Shown: positions 20,255-29,835 of the stretch, piece by piece | Layout of the letters: every line of letters begins with the position of its first letter | Numbering within the stretch: position 1 is the stretch's first letter | Assembly: GCF_000278255.1 (NCBI RefSeq) | Contig: NZ_JH725081.1 | Span: forward strand, 100,484-164,483 | Direction: 5' to 3' | Length of the DNA stretch: 64,000 nt | Source of the DNA: Bartonella melophagi K-2C | Lineage (GTDB): Bacteria; Pseudomonadota; Alphaproteobacteria; Rhizobiales; Rhizobiaceae | The notes under the pieces: model-generated | Told to the model about the DNA's origin: nothing | The model's input: the letters and a program-made list of their open reading frames with translations, nothing else | Databases searched by the model: none | Position numbers and translations under genes: made by a program

Positions 20255-20919
20255 TACAGTGCTCCTAACAAGTAAACCATAGTAAAAACACCAACCCAAA
20301 CAATATCAAGCAAATGCCAGAAAATTGAAAGGCATGTTAAACGTGTTTTGTTGTTCTGATCCAAACCACTACGACATAGGTGAAAAAACATCACAATCAT
20401 CCAAAGCAGACCAACACTTACATGGAGACCGTGAGTACCAACCAAAGCAAAAAATGCTGACCAATAAGCAGATAGAACTTCTCGCCCAAAAAGCTGCGTA
20501 CCTGTTGTCAAATCAATACCAGCATAAGCGCCAGCATCATAATAATATACCTCACTCAAAAGTTCATGAAATTCATAAATTTCCATCCCAATAAAGCAAG
20601 ATCCAAGTATAAAGGTTATAGCCATCCATAAACGTACGCCAGCCAAATTACCCTTGTGAGTTTGTACCATTACAAAGCCGTAGGTAATTGATGACAACAA
20701 CAAAATAGCAGTTTCAACCAACACAAAGTTTAAATTAATAAATTCACTGCCTGCTTTACCTCCACCATAAGAAGCAGAAAATACAGCAAAACTTGAAAAA
20801 AGCGTCGCAAACACGATCAAGTCCGAAAGGATATAAATCCAAAATCCAAATATCATTACCGAACTATTGTCATGGTGATGTTCATCCGTGCAAACATTAT
20901 TCATTGTTACCGCACTCAT
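20254..20919 (-). CDS. cyoC: Cytochrome bo3 quinol oxidase subunit III
   Basis: CyoC is the five-helix subunit III of the heme-copper quinol oxidase. The 221-residue protein has helices visible at about residues 22-48, 63-85, 98-118, 139-162 and 180-218. The family motif EVLSAYWSAFFALVGTHGLHVSVGLLW is present, split by normal family residues. The extended N-terminus MSAVTMNNVCTDEHHHDNSS is cytoplasmic by homology. The start overlaps the end of cyoB by four bases (ATGA) and the end overlaps the cyoD start, so expression is tightly coupled. Confidence 0.95.
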   Translation of the reverse strand: MSAVTMNNVCTDEHHHDNSSVMIFGFWIYILSDLIVFATLFSSFAVFSASYGGGKAGSEFINLNFVLVETAILLLSSITYGFVMVQTHKGNLAGVRLWMAITFILGSCFIGMEIYEFHELLSEVYYYDAGAYAGIDLTTGTQLFGREVLSAYWSAFFALVGTHGLHVSVGLLWMIVMFFHLCRSGLDQNNKTRLTCLSIFWHLLDIVWVGVFTMVYLLGAL

Positions 20920-22934
20920 GCTTTTACTCCTTGTTCTTTAAGAACAGCTGTGAAGGTATCTTCTGTTTTCTGCACTTCTTCAGCTGGAATATAATAACCA
21001 TGATGATCGCCCATTAATGAATGGCAAACAATCGTTGCAATAAAGCCAATCACCCCAATCGCAACAAGCCACCAAATATGCCAGACAAGCGCAAAACCTA
21101 TAATTAATGAGAATAAACCTGCAATAACTCCAGCTGATGTATTTGATGGCATATGGATTTTTGTAAATCCACTCGTTGAACGCTGATAACCATTTTTCTT
21201 CATATCCCAATAAGCATCTTCAGCCTGCACCTCTGGAATAATTGCAAAATTATAAGCAGGAGGAGGAGAAGAAGCCAACCATTCAAGCGTACGTGCATCA
21301 CCCCAAGGATCATTTGATGTTACTGGCAAGCGCCCCTTATGCTTGATACCATACCAAATCGCCAAAACAACTTGAAGCACAAAACAAAGGATACCAAGAA
21401 GAATAATAAAAGCTCCCACCGCAGCAATAATAAACATTGGCTGCCAACTAGGTTCAATATAGTGTTGGAGACGACGCGTAGCACCCATCAAACCAAGTAT
21501 ATAAACCGGGAAGAAAGCAATGTAAAAACCAACAAACCAACACCAGAAAGATGCAATACCTAGTATGCGGTTTGGTTTAACACCAAAAACTTTTGGAAAC
21601 CAAAAAGCCAAACCACCCAAATAAGCAAAGACAACACCCCCAATAATCGTATGGTGAAAATGCCCCACCAAAAATAGAGAATTATGAAATTGCCAATCAG
21701 CAGGCACAATCGCCATCAAAACACCTGTTAATCCACCACCAACAAATGTAAACATCATCCCTATACACCAAAGCATAGGAGGCTCAAAGCGAATCCGACC
21801 CTTATACATAGTGAGCAACCAATTAAAGACCTTAACACCCGTTGGAATCGCAATAATCATCGTTGCAACGCCAAAGAAAGTATTAACAGCTTCACCACCA
21901 CCCATTGTAAAGAAATGGTGTCCCCAAACAATAAGTGAAAGAATCAAAATAACCAAAATCGCCCAAACCATTGAGCTATACCCAAAAAGACGTTTTGAAG
22001 AAAAAGTGGGTACGATTTCAGAAATAATCCCAAAAGCGGGGATAACTAAAACATAAACTTCAGGGTGACCAAAAATCCAAACATAATTAATCCAAACCAT
22101 TGGATTGCCACCAGCTGCATTAGTGAAAAAATTCATACCCAAATAACGGTCACCTGCTAACAATGCAAACGCTACAGCTAGAACAGGATAAATAACTATA
22201 ATAAGAATATTGCTAACAAAAGCCCCCCAACAAAAAACGGGCATTTTCATCAATGTCATCCCAGGAGCGCGCATTTTAATAATAGTTGCAACAAAATTGA
22301 TTGCTCCCATCGTTGTCGCGATACCAGAAAGCTGAAGTGACCACAAATAATAATCAACACCTGTATCTGGACTACTTTGTAACTCTGAGAAAGGTGGATA
22401 CATCAACCAACCACCACGACCAAAATTGCCAACTCCAAGAGATATATTGAGCAGTATTGCTGCCGCAACCGTAATCCAAAATCCTAGATTATTTGCAAAC
22501 GGAAACGCAACATCACGCGCACCGATTTGAAGAGGTATAAGGTAATTAAAAATACCAAACAAAATTGGTGTCGCCATGAAGAAAATCATAATAACACCAT
22601 GAGCCGAGAAAATCTGATCAAAATGCTCAGGAGGCAAATAACCTGCTGTCTCATTACCAAGCGCCATAGCCTGATGTGTTCGCATCATAATCGCGTCAGC
22701 AAAACCACGCACAAGCATGATAATCCCGAGAACGATATACATAATACCAATGCGCTTATGATCAACTGTTGTAATCCAATTGCGCCAAAGAATTCCCCAC
22801 CAGCCAAGCGCCGTTAAAGCAACAACTGCGACCAAGCCAATCACAACAATCGCAATACATGTATGAAGAACAATTGGCTCATGTGTAAGTGCATGAAAAG
22901 CACCAGCCGTAGGATCCGTAAGTCTTCCAAACAT
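20916..22934 (-). CDS. cyoB: Cytochrome bo3 quinol oxidase subunit I
   Basis: CyoB is the catalytic subunit. It carries low-spin heme b and the high-spin heme-Cu_B centre where O2 is reduced and protons are pumped. The 672-residue protein matches the family length. Visible landmarks are the first heme ligand region FSAHGVIMIFFMATPI, the D-channel entry GARDVAFPFANNLGFW, the Cu_B ligand and cross-linked tyrosine motif WIFGHPEVYVL, the His-His pair IVWGHHFFTMG, and the heme ligands GHFHHTIIGGVVF. About fifteen membrane spans are visible. The quinol oxidase identity rather than cytochrome c oxidase follows from cyoA lacking Cu_A and from operon order A-B-C-D. It is preceded by cyoA with 76 bases between. 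Confidence 0.97.
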   Translation of the reverse strand: MFGRLTDPTAGAFHALTHEPIVLHTCIAIVVIGLVAVVALTALGWWGILWRNWITTVDHKRIGIMYIVLGIIMLVRGFADAIMMRTHQAMALGNETAGYLPPEHFDQIFSAHGVIMIFFMATPILFGIFNYLIPLQIGARDVAFPFANNLGFWITVAAAILLNISLGVGNFGRGGWLMYPPFSELQSSPDTGVDYYLWSLQLSGIATTMGAINFVATIIKMRAPGMTLMKMPVFCWGAFVSNILIIVIYPVLAVAFALLAGDRYLGMNFFTNAAGGNPMVWINYVWIFGHPEVYVLVIPAFGIISEIVPTFSSKRLFGYSSMVWAILVILILSLIVWGHHFFTMGGGEAVNTFFGVATMIIAIPTGVKVFNWLLTMYKGRIRFEPPMLWCIGMMFTFVGGGLTGVLMAIVPADWQFHNSLFLVGHFHHTIIGGVVFAYLGGLAFWFPKVFGVKPNRILGIASFWCWFVGFYIAFFPVYILGLMGATRRLQHYIEPSWQPMFIIAAVGAFIILLGILCFVLQVVLAIWYGIKHKGRLPVTSNDPWGDARTLEWLASSPPPAYNFAIIPEVQAEDAYWDMKKNGYQRSTSGFTKIHMPSNTSAGVIAGLFSLIIGFALVWHIWWLVAIGVIGFIATIVCHSLMGDHHGYYIPAEEVQKTEDTFTAVLKEQGVKA

Positions 22935-23010
22935 TTCTCACCCCATATCCAATGAATTTTAGTTTTAAAAAACCTTTTTAAAAAAGAGTTTTTTCTCGAT
23001 TGATGCCTTC

Positions 23011-23982
23011 TTAAAGAACACCCGGATCAAAAACAGAACAAAGTGTACCCCAAAGTGTTTGAGCGGCAGCACGCTTCATTAAGTTTTCATTACATATCGT
23101 ATTTTCATCAACACACCGGTTAACAATTCGATAATAAAGCCGTTCTTCAACAGGTGCAAAATAACGCACTTCAGCATCTTTTTCTTTCGCGATAACATCA
23201 CCCATACGAGGTACACTTGAAAGTTGACGATAAGATGAACGACCAAGTTTTTGTCCACTCGCCCGAGCTCTAGCAATCCAATTATCGAAATCCTCTAAAG
23301 ACACAGAATGCCATTGAAAACGCATACCTGAAAAACCATCACCACTATAGTTTGCCGAGCTTCCGTTGAATATTCCTTGCTTATCAGCCACTAAATGTAA
23401 TTTAGAATTCATCTGTGGCATAGCATAAAGAACTGTACCAAGTTTTGGCACCCAGAATGCATTAACAGAGTTTTCTGATGTTAATTGCAACAATACTTGA
23501 CGACCTTCTGGTGCATAAATTTCATTGATCGATGCAACACCATATTCAGGATAAATAAATAACCATTTCCAATCCAGAGCCACAACATCGACCTGCAATG
23601 GCTTTTCCTCACCAGCAACATCTACTGGAAGTGGATTTGAAGGTTCAAGCCTATAAGTGTAATAGGCCGTCAATAAACCTAAAATCGTAACAATAACAAT
23701 GGGAATACCCCACATAAAAGCTTCAATTTTATTTGAGTGTCCCCAATCAGGCAAATAATCTGCCGCTGTGTTCGATGCGCGATATTTAATAGCCAAAAGA
23801 ACTACTGCAATCATCACTGGAATCACGACACAAAGCATAACAAGAACACATATAACAATTAAAGTAAGCTGTTGACGTGCAATATACCCCCCAGGTTGAA
23901 GAATATCCATTTCACAACCAGATAAAAGTAACGCTCCCCCTAAAATAGCAAGCATCTTAATTTGTTCAAAACAGTTTCTCAT
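23011..23982 (-). CDS. cyoA: Cytochrome bo3 quinol oxidase subunit II (lipoprotein)
   Basis: CyoA is subunit II, which binds the periplasmic face of the oxidase. The 323-residue protein begins with a lipoprotein signal ending in the lipobox LLSGC, with Cys 23 the lipidated residue. Two membrane spans follow near residues 40-63 and 85-108. The periplasmic cupredoxin domain has VDVVALDWKWLFIYPEYGVASIN, split here at the DWKW core, and SVNAFWVPKLGTVLYAMPQMNSKL. The Cu_A-binding cysteines of cytochrome c oxidases are absent, as expected for a quinol oxidase. A C-terminal aromatic-rich region (about 225-265) matches the COX aromatic-rich motif of CyoA. It is the first gene of the operon; no clear promoter could be fixed in the 129 bases upstream. 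Confidence 0.95.
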   Translation of the reverse strand: MRNCFEQIKMLAILGGALLLSGCEMDILQPGGYIARQQLTLIVICVLVMLCVVIPVMIAVVLLAIKYRASNTAADYLPDWGHSNKIEAFMWGIPIVIVTILGLLTAYYTYRLEPSNPLPVDVAGEEKPLQVDVVALDWKWLFIYPEYGVASINEIYAPEGRQVLLQLTSENSVNAFWVPKLGTVLYAMPQMNSKLHLVADKQGIFNGSSANYSGDGFSGMRFQWHSVSLEDFDNWIARARASGQKLGRSSYRQLSSVPRMGDVIAKEKDAEVRYFAPVEERLYYRIVNRCVDENTICNENLMKRAAAQTLWGTLCSVFDPGVL

Positions 23983-24111
23983 TCTGACCTGCCTGTTATA
24001 TGTATTAATAAATTATCATAAAAACAGTAATAGTATTTTTATAGGTTATCTTACTCATTTGAAACAAATTATTAAGAAAATGTCAAACACACCTTATCAA
24101 TATTGTCCAAT

Positions 24112-24567
24112 TTATGCCTTTTTTATACCATATTTTAGCCGCTTGGCAATATAATTAAGTGCAAATAAATATCCCTCACCCCCACACCCGGCAATAACTG
24201 CATCTACCCCCATAGAAATATAAGAATGGTGACGAAAGGATTCACGCTGATAAATATTTGACAAATGAACCTCTACTATTAACCCTGAAAACATTTTTAA
24301 TGCATCAAGAATTGCAAGAGATGTATGACTATAAGCAGCTGGATTAATAATCAATCCAGCACTCGTTCCAGTTGCTGCTTGTATCCACTCAATCAATTGT
24401 CCTTCATAATTACTCTGATGAAATTGCACCGTTATTCCAAGGTTTACTGCATAATCCCTGCAAGATTTTTCAATATCTTCTAAGGTTTCACTGCCATAAA
24501 TTTCTGGCTCACGTCTTACAAGGAAATTCAAATTAGGACCATTTAAAACCGTTATAATTGCAGACAC
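24112..24567 (-). CDS. aroQ: 3-dehydroquinate dehydratase, type II
   Basis: AroQ converts 3-dehydroquinate to 3-dehydroshikimate in the shikimate pathway. The 151-residue protein has the type II core: VLNGPNLNFL at residues 7-16, then REPEIYG with the catalytic tyrosine and arginine of the flexible loop, QSNYEGQLIEWI, the NPAAYSHTS motif, and VEVHLSNIYQRESFRHHS with the active-site histidine. The length is normal. The window also encodes AroA, a later shikimate enzyme, so the pathway seems kept. It lies between cyoA and recF on the same strand, 23 bases after recF. Confidence 0.96.
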   Translation of the reverse strand: MSAIITVLNGPNLNFLVRREPEIYGSETLEDIEKSCRDYAVNLGITVQFHQSNYEGQLIEWIQAATGTSAGLIINPAAYSHTSLAILDALKMFSGLIVEVHLSNIYQRESFRHHSYISMGVDAVIAGCGGEGYLFALNYIAKRLKYGIKKA

Positions 24568-24590
24568 AATAAGCCTCTTTTTCTCAATTA

Positions 24591-25763
24591 TTACCCCATC
24601 ACAAACTTTGAATAGGTTTCTTGCTGCAATAAAACTCCATCTTCAATCTCAAAGAACTCTGCTCGTCCTTCTAAGGAATCAAACAAAACACGATCTGTTC
24701 CCGTCATAAATGTCTGACTACCTAAATCATCAAGAATATCAAACAAAGCAGCACGCCGACGAGAATCAAGATGAGCAGCCATTTCATCAAGAAGAAGAAT
24801 AGGTGTCATATTTGACATCATACCTGTTAAACGCGCATGACACAAAACTAAACCTGTCAACAAAGCTTTCTGTTCACCTGTTGAACAAGATGTTGCGGCT
24901 ATATTTTTATCCGCATAAAAAACCTGTAAATCTGTGCGATGCGGCCCCTCTAATGTTCGCCTAGCAGCGCAATCTATCGGGCGATTGCGACGCAATCGTT
25001 CTAAAAACTGCTCTTCAACCTCAATTGCTGATATCGTTCCAAGAGCTTTTTCCAAAAAACCATCAATTTGCAGAAAAGCCCGTGGAAAAGGTGTATAAGA
25101 TGACGTTTGCTCAGACATATCATTCAAAAGCTGAATAACATCAACCCGTGCAGCTGCAATAGCTGTCGCAAGCTCAGCCATCTGCGCCTCTAAAGCATCA
25201 AACCAAGCACAATCTTCATTTCCATCTAAAAACAAACGATTACGCGCGCGCATAGCCTTATCATAATCTGCGATACGCCGGCCATGTAAAGAATCAATAG
25301 CCAAAACCATACGATCTAAAAAACGACGTCGATCAAGTGAAGGCCCCATAAAAAGTCCATCCATAGAAGGAGTCAACACACTCACATGACAATAATCTGT
25401 CAAACAATCACACGACTCATGCACACCATTGATATGTACTTTTCGGCCACTATCACTAGTCTCTAAAGTCGTACCAATGTTCACTTCACCATAAAGAGCA
25501 CATTGAAGACGAGCAAATACAACAAATGTAGCCCCTCTACCCTTAGAAAAACTGATATCAGAATAAGCCGCACGCCGTAACCCACGACCAGGAGAAAGAA
25601 AAGATAATGCTTCTAAAAGATTAGTTTTACCAGCACCGTTATGACCAGTAAAAACTACATGCTGACCTGATAAATGAATATTGAAAGAGCAATAATTGCG
25701 ATAATGCGTTAATTTCAGCTGCCTCACTGTTACCTTATGTACACGGCTAGCACTGCACTGCAA
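24591..25763 (-). CDS. recF: DNA replication and repair protein RecF
   Basis: RecF is an SMC-like ATPase that loads RecA at gaps with RecO and RecR. The 390-residue protein has Walker A TGHNGAGKTNLLEAL near residue 40, the RRFLDRMV block, the ABC-type signature CSTGEQKALLTGL, and Walker B PILLLDEMAAHLD near 325. The length is normal. It lies 12 bases after dnaN, in the conserved dnaA-dnaN-recF arrangement, though dnaA is separated from dnaN here by about 190 bases. Confidence 0.97.
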   Translation of the reverse strand: MQCSASRVHKVTVRQLKLTHYRNYCSFNIHLSGQHVVFTGHNGAGKTNLLEALSFLSPGRGLRRAAYSDISFSKGRGATFVVFARLQCALYGEVNIGTTLETSDSGRKVHINGVHESCDCLTDYCHVSVLTPSMDGLFMGPSLDRRRFLDRMVLAIDSLHGRRIADYDKAMRARNRLFLDGNEDCAWFDALEAQMAELATAIAAARVDVIQLLNDMSEQTSSYTPFPRAFLQIDGFLEKALGTISAIEVEEQFLERLRRNRPIDCAARRTLEGPHRTDLQVFYADKNIAATSCSTGEQKALLTGLVLCHARLTGMMSNMTPILLLDEMAAHLDSRRRAALFDILDDLGSQTFMTGTDRVLFDSLEGRAEFFEIEDGVLLQQETYSKFVMG

Positions 25764-25775
25764 GACACACTATCC

Positions 25776-26897
25776 TTAAACACGAATAGGCATCAGCACA
25801 TAAAGTGCAGCTGCATCATCACTTTCACGAATCAGTGCCGGTGCCCCAGCATCAGCCAGCATAAAAACCATTTCATCACTTGTAAGTTGCGCAGCAATAT
25901 CTAAAAGATAACGTGAATTAAAGCCTATCTCAAGCGGATCAGATGTGTAATCTGCAACCAATTGATCTTCTGCACTTCCAGAATCAGGGTTATTAACTAC
26001 AAGCTTTAGCTGCCCATTTTCGATTGTTAATTTTACCGCACGACCACGATCACTTGAAATTGTTGAAACACGATCAACTGCAGCAGAAAAATCCTGCCGG
26101 TTGACAGCCAGCTTTTTATCATTGTTCAGAGGAATGACGCGTTGATATTCTGGAAATGTTCCATCAATTAATTTCGATGTCAAAACCACAGATCCAATAG
26201 AGAAACGAATTTTTGTTTCTGAGAGTTCTATAGAAACATCACCCTCAGTTTCTTCGGAAAGCAGTTTTTGTAATTCTCCCACAGCTTTACGAGGAATAAT
26301 AACACCCGGCATATCCTTAATTTCTGAAGGCACCTCCATATCAACCTGTGCTAAACGATGGCCATCAGTTGCAACCAAACGCAACTTCAAAACACCATCA
26401 TCAACGACATGAAAATAAATACCATTAAGATAATAACGTGTTTCTTCAGTCGAAATAGCAAATTGCGTACAATCAAATAAGCGCTTTAAATCTGATGCCG
26501 ATAAAGAAAAATGACAACTAAACTGACCTGGAAGTGACTCCGGAAAATCTACCTTAGGAAGGCATTGAAGTTGGAAATTAGCACAACCAGAAACAACAGA
26601 CATTGTATTTGCTTGATTGTTATCAACCTTTAGCACAATCTCACTTCCACTGGAAAACTTACGAACAATGTCATAAAGCAAATGAGCTGGAACAGTTATT
26701 GCTCCTTCTTGCTCAACTTTAGCTAAAGAAGACTCTATAACTTCAAGATCAAGATCTGTTGCTTTTAATTGTACACCATCACCACTTGCGTTAATCAATA
26801 CATTTGACAAAATAGGAATCGTATTACGACGCTCAACCACACGATGGACACGATTAAGAGACTTTAAAAATTGATTGCGGTCAATTGTAATGTGCAT
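25776..26897 (-). CDS. dnaN: DNA polymerase III beta sliding clamp
   Basis: DnaN forms the ring-shaped processivity clamp of the replicative polymerase and the docking site for many replication and repair proteins. The 373-residue protein begins MHITIDRNQFLKSLNRVHRVVERRNTIPILSNVL, which is the standard start, here read across two short segments. It shows three clamp domains with the landmark LVATDGHRLAQ near residue 178 and the C-terminal PALIRESDDAAALYVLMPIRV end. The length is normal. It is in the dnaA-dnaN-recF order. Confidence 0.98.
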   Translation of the reverse strand: MHITIDRNQFLKSLNRVHRVVERRNTIPILSNVLINASGDGVQLKATDLDLEVIESSLAKVEQEGAITVPAHLLYDIVRKFSSGSEIVLKVDNNQANTMSVVSGCANFQLQCLPKVDFPESLPGQFSCHFSLSASDLKRLFDCTQFAISTEETRYYLNGIYFHVVDDGVLKLRLVATDGHRLAQVDMEVPSEIKDMPGVIIPRKAVGELQKLLSEETEGDVSIELSETKIRFSIGSVVLTSKLIDGTFPEYQRVIPLNNDKKLAVNRQDFSAAVDRVSTISSDRGRAVKLTIENGQLKLVVNNPDSGSAEDQLVADYTSDPLEIGFNSRYLLDIAAQLTSDEMVFMLADAGAPALIRESDDAAALYVLMPIRV

Positions 26898-27091
26898 AAA
26901 AATCCCCGTTGATAATTTATTTCATAACTATAGGAATTCGCTCAGCCAAAGCACTCGATTCATTTAAAGAATCATAGTCGAAGTTTATTCAACCTCTACT
27001 AAAATGGCAATAGGACATCACACAAGCAAAAACGACTATTCTCACTGGATCTTTCCAACATATTAACAAATAGAATAAAAAATTATCAATA

Positions 27092-28666
27092 TTATATAGC
27101 TTGTTCTCCAATTAGTCGTTTAAGCAACTCAAGTTCTTTAGCTAAAGTCTGATCATCATAAATCAAATCTTCAATTTTGCGTACAGCATGTAAAACTGTT
27201 GTATGATCGCGCCCTCCAAAACGACGCCCAATTTCAGGCAATGAACGAGGCGTCAATACTTTTGCCAAATACATTGCAACTTGCCGTGGCTTAACAACCG
27301 TACGCGTTCGGCGATTGGATAATAAATCCTGCTTAGAAACGTTATAATGGCGTGCAACCGTACGCTGAATTTCTTCAATTCGAATACGCTTCGGCTCACC
27401 CGAACGTGTCAAATGACCTAACAATTCATCAACACGCTCTAAAGACAAATCAGATTCAAAAGACTGACGAAATAAAAGCTGATTAAATGCTCCTTCAATA
27501 TCGCGCCCTGATCCTAAAATTGTTTTAGCAATATACTCTAAAATATCATTAGAAATTTCAATTGCACTATCGTCTTGTCGCGCTACCTTTAATCGTTGCT
27601 GCAACATTTTTAGGCGCATTTCATAATCTGGCGTTTCAATTTCAAGAGCAACTCCCCCTTGAAGACGAGACCGAACCCGAAGATCAAGCGATTCCAATTC
27701 CGCTGGAGGACGATCTGCAGCCACGATAACCTGCTTTGCACTATCAAGTAACATGTTGAGCAAATGGCAAAATTCGTGCTGAATCGATTTACCTTGTAAA
27801 AATTGCATATCATCAATAATTAAAAGATCAATATCGCGAAGCTGTTCTTTAAAAGAAAGAGCATTATTATCACGAATAGCTGTCGCAAAACGCCACATAA
27901 AATATTCAGCAGTCAAATAAATAACCCGTGCTGGCGTTAAACGCTTCAAAGCGGCCGCTGCGATAGCTTGAAGCAAATGCGTTTTTCCCAAACCAACTGA
28001 TGCATGAATAAAAAGAGGGTTAAATCGCAACGCACTTTTATGCCCCTCTGCAATTGAACGCGCTGCAGCTAAAGCAACACGATTTGAAGCCCCCTCAACA
28101 AAATTCTCAAAAGTATAGCGCGAATCAAGTGGCGAACCAAAGATTCCTGCCTGAGAATTCTTGACTGAATGCTCCACATAGCTCTCAGCTAAAGATGAAG
28201 TATTCTGCTCCTCAGGAACTGTAACAACAGAGCTTCCATTTGTTTTGCATACTCCATTTTTTGAAACACGTTTTAAATCACGAACAATAACTTCAACCCG
28301 AAGAATCGCTGAATTTTCCTGTTGCCATAAACTCGTTAAAAGAGAACCGTAATGATTATTAATCCACGAACGCAAAAATGCTGTAGGAACAGAAAGTTTC
28401 ACAAGATTGCGATTATATTCGGAAAGCTTCAAACGACCAAACCAACTGGTATAAGCCTCAACACCAACCCGTACTTTTAATTGCGCCATCACACGTGCAA
28501 AAGCAGCTGCACCTTCTTCTTCTAAAATAACTGGACGCTCTCCAAGAGTACTTGTACCACCCATTTCATTTATATTCGTCATTTGATTTATTGCTCTTTC
28601 TGTCGACAGAACATCCACCGAAACCTTTTTCAAGGAATTAGCTCTAGAACTCAATTTATCCACCAT
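27092..28666 (-). CDS. dnaA: Chromosomal replication initiator protein DnaA
   Basis: DnaA binds DnaA boxes, opens the origin and starts replication; it is also a transcription factor. The 524-residue protein has domain I near residues 53-125, a variable linker to about 180, and the AAA+ core with Walker [11 protein letters not shown] at 221-230 and Walker [11 protein letters not shown] at 281-290. The DNA-binding domain IV has [15 protein letters not shown] near 490-505. The N-terminus carries about 50 residues before domain I ([14 protein letters not shown] onward). It has further in-frame methionines at 29 and 35, so the true start could be later. rpsT lies upstream with 688 bases between, holding a DnaA-box palindrome. 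Confidence 0.97.
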   Translation of the reverse strand: MVDKLSSRANSLKKVSVDVLSTERAINQMTNINEMGGTSTLGERPVILEEEGAAAFARVMAQLKVRVGVEAYTSWFGRLKLSEYNRNLVKLSVPTAFLRSWINNHYGSLLTSLWQQENSAILRVEVIVRDLKRVSKNGVCKTNGSSVVTVPEEQNTSSLAESYVEHSVKNSQAGIFGSPLDSRYTFENFVEGASNRVALAAARSIAEGHKSALRFNPLFIHASVGLGKTHLLQAIAAAALKRLTPARVIYLTAEYFMWRFATAIRDNNALSFKEQLRDIDLLIIDDMQFLQGKSIQHEFCHLLNMLLDSAKQVIVAADRPPAELESLDLRVRSRLQGGVALEIETPDYEMRLKMLQQRLKVARQDDSAIEISNDILEYIAKTILGSGRDIEGAFNQLLFRQSFESDLSLERVDELLGHLTRSGEPKRIRIEEIQRTVARHYNVSKQDLLSNRRTRTVVKPRQVAMYLAKVLTPRSLPEIGRRFGGRDHTTVLHAVRKIEDLIYDDQTLAKELELLKRLIGEQAI

Positions 28667-29300
28667 TTCTTATTCCGATAAAAACTACAATTTTGTCCTG
28701 CCAGACAGCCAAATTTTTACTTAGCCAAGGCAAGTGGTTCTTTCCCCAAATGAGATGATTCATCCTCCCCTAAGATAGCCTCATTACAACCTGACTAATA
28801 AAGATGACCAATAAGATTTATCTTTTACTGATTGTACGATATGCTCTTCAAGGTGACAAAACATATCAATAAAGAAACCAAAAAGCTCACCCGAAAACTC
28901 GCTTAAGCTAAAGCATTCTTCATCTAACACGCTATAGCATCTAGCTGATGTAAACCTTGTGCATTTTCAATTTCTATTAAAGACCATACAAAACAGAAGA
29001 GGTAAAATGCAAGAGGCCAAAATAAAATCAAAAGACCATTAAAATCCGCAATAATTTTGCAATCGTAAAAAACAAATAAGAAAGTTCATTGATTCAACTC
29101 ACTTTTTCTTTACGAAAAATTTACTACTAATGAAAAAATTTATTTATTAAAAAAAAATAAAAAAAGCTTGACAAGAAAAGACTCTATCATAATCCACAAG
29201 GCTTGTGGATAACTATCTTAACATTATAAATTTATTCTATTTTTTAACAGTAATAACCGTCGTATAGCTTTTATAAAAAAGCATCATGTTTAAAATAAAT
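28667..29300. other. Long leader/intergenic region upstream of dnaA
   Basis: No gene is seen in these 630 bases. The part near 29131-29165 is almost pure A/T. It is followed by the DnaA-box palindrome at 29190-29212. The layout suits control of dnaA or, less surely, an origin. Only one perfect DnaA box and one near match are present, which is few for an oriC. Confidence 0.5.
29190..29212 (-). promoter_or_regulatory. Inverted pair of DnaA boxes upstream of dnaA, over a possible -10 box
   Basis: The minus strand at 29204-29212 reads TTATCCACA, a perfect DnaA box. The plus strand at 29190-29198 reads TAATCCACA, one mismatch. Together ATCCACAAG (29192-29200) and CTTGTGGAT (29202-29210) form a perfect nine-base inverted repeat around one base. 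On the minus strand TATGAT (29186-29191) is a five-of-six -10 match adjoining it. Autoregulation of dnaA by DnaA is the simplest reading. Confidence 0.5.
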
Positions 29301-29330
29301 AAAAAAGCCAGCACCTGTTCGGTACTGACT
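29301..29330 (-). terminator. Intrinsic terminator of rpsT
   Basis: On the minus strand AGTCAGTACC (29330-29321) pairs with GGTGCTGGCT (29315-29306), with two G-T pairs and a five-base loop, followed by a T-run at 29306-29301 and further T-rich sequence. It lies about 25 bases after the rpsT stop codon. Confidence 0.85.
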
Positions 29331-29353
29331 TAATTTGATAAATTTGAAAAAAT

Positions 29354-29620
29354 TTAGGCGCTAAAGGCTTTTAAGCGTTTCGCTAAACACGACACTTTTC
29401 GTGCTGCAGTATTCTTATGAAAAACCCCTTTGGAAACAGCACGCATAATTTCAGGTTCAAAATTTTTAAATGCTACTTCTGCAGAAGCTTTATCACCACT
29501 AGCTAAAGCATCATTAAATTTACGAATAAAAGTGCGAACGCGTGAACGACGGGCCTTATTGACCTGCGTGCGTGCTGCGATCTTGCGCACTGCTTTTTTG
29601 GCTGAAAGTGTATTCGCCAT
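29354..29620 (-). CDS. rpsT: 30S ribosomal protein S20
   Basis: S20 is a primary 16S rRNA-binding protein made of three helices. The 88-residue product starts [19 protein letters not shown] and has the [10 protein letters not shown] and [20 protein letters not shown] blocks of the family. The open frame reaches six codons further upstream to 29638. I chose the inner methionine because it is the standard S20 start and an AAAGAGAAAGATA purine tract precedes it. rpsT directly upstream of dnaA is a conserved rhizobial order. A promoter candidate at 29720-29749 and a terminator at 29301-29330 make it a single-gene unit. Confidence 0.97.
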   Translation of the reverse strand: MANTLSAKKAVRKIAARTQVNKARRSRVRTFIRKFNDALASGDKASAEVAFKNFEPEIMRAVSKGVFHKNTAARKVSCLAKRLKAFSA

Positions 29621-29719
29621 CGTATCTTTCTCTTTCAACTAATCAGTAAAAATTAACTCAACAAAATATTTTACTGAAATAAACAAGTCTAAGCTTTAAA
29701 GCTATTCATTATTGGTGCT

Positions 29720-29749
29720 CTTATAACGTAATCTGAAAACAAACGTCAA
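29720..29749 (-). promoter_or_regulatory. Candidate promoter of rpsT
   Basis: The minus strand has TTGACG (29749-29744) and, 18 bases downstream, TATAAG (29725-29720). Both are five-of-six matches to the sigma-70 consensus, about 100 bases before the rpsT start. Confidence 0.6.
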
Positions 29750-29835
29750 TTAGATTCTTAAAGATGAACCTAAAAATCAGCAAAACACCTCTTTGAGACC
29801 CTACTTAAACACACTGTTAAACAGATAAATTTTAT

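Noticed and set aside
29168-29193. Plus-strand promoter beginning with TTGACA beside the DnaA boxes
   Set aside because: No -10 box is found at a suitable spacing and no plus-strand gene follows.
29131-29353. Full replication origin upstream of dnaA
   Set aside because: Only one perfect and one near-perfect DnaA box are seen. That is too few for a confident oriC without GC-skew data, so it is reported only as a likely dnaA control site.
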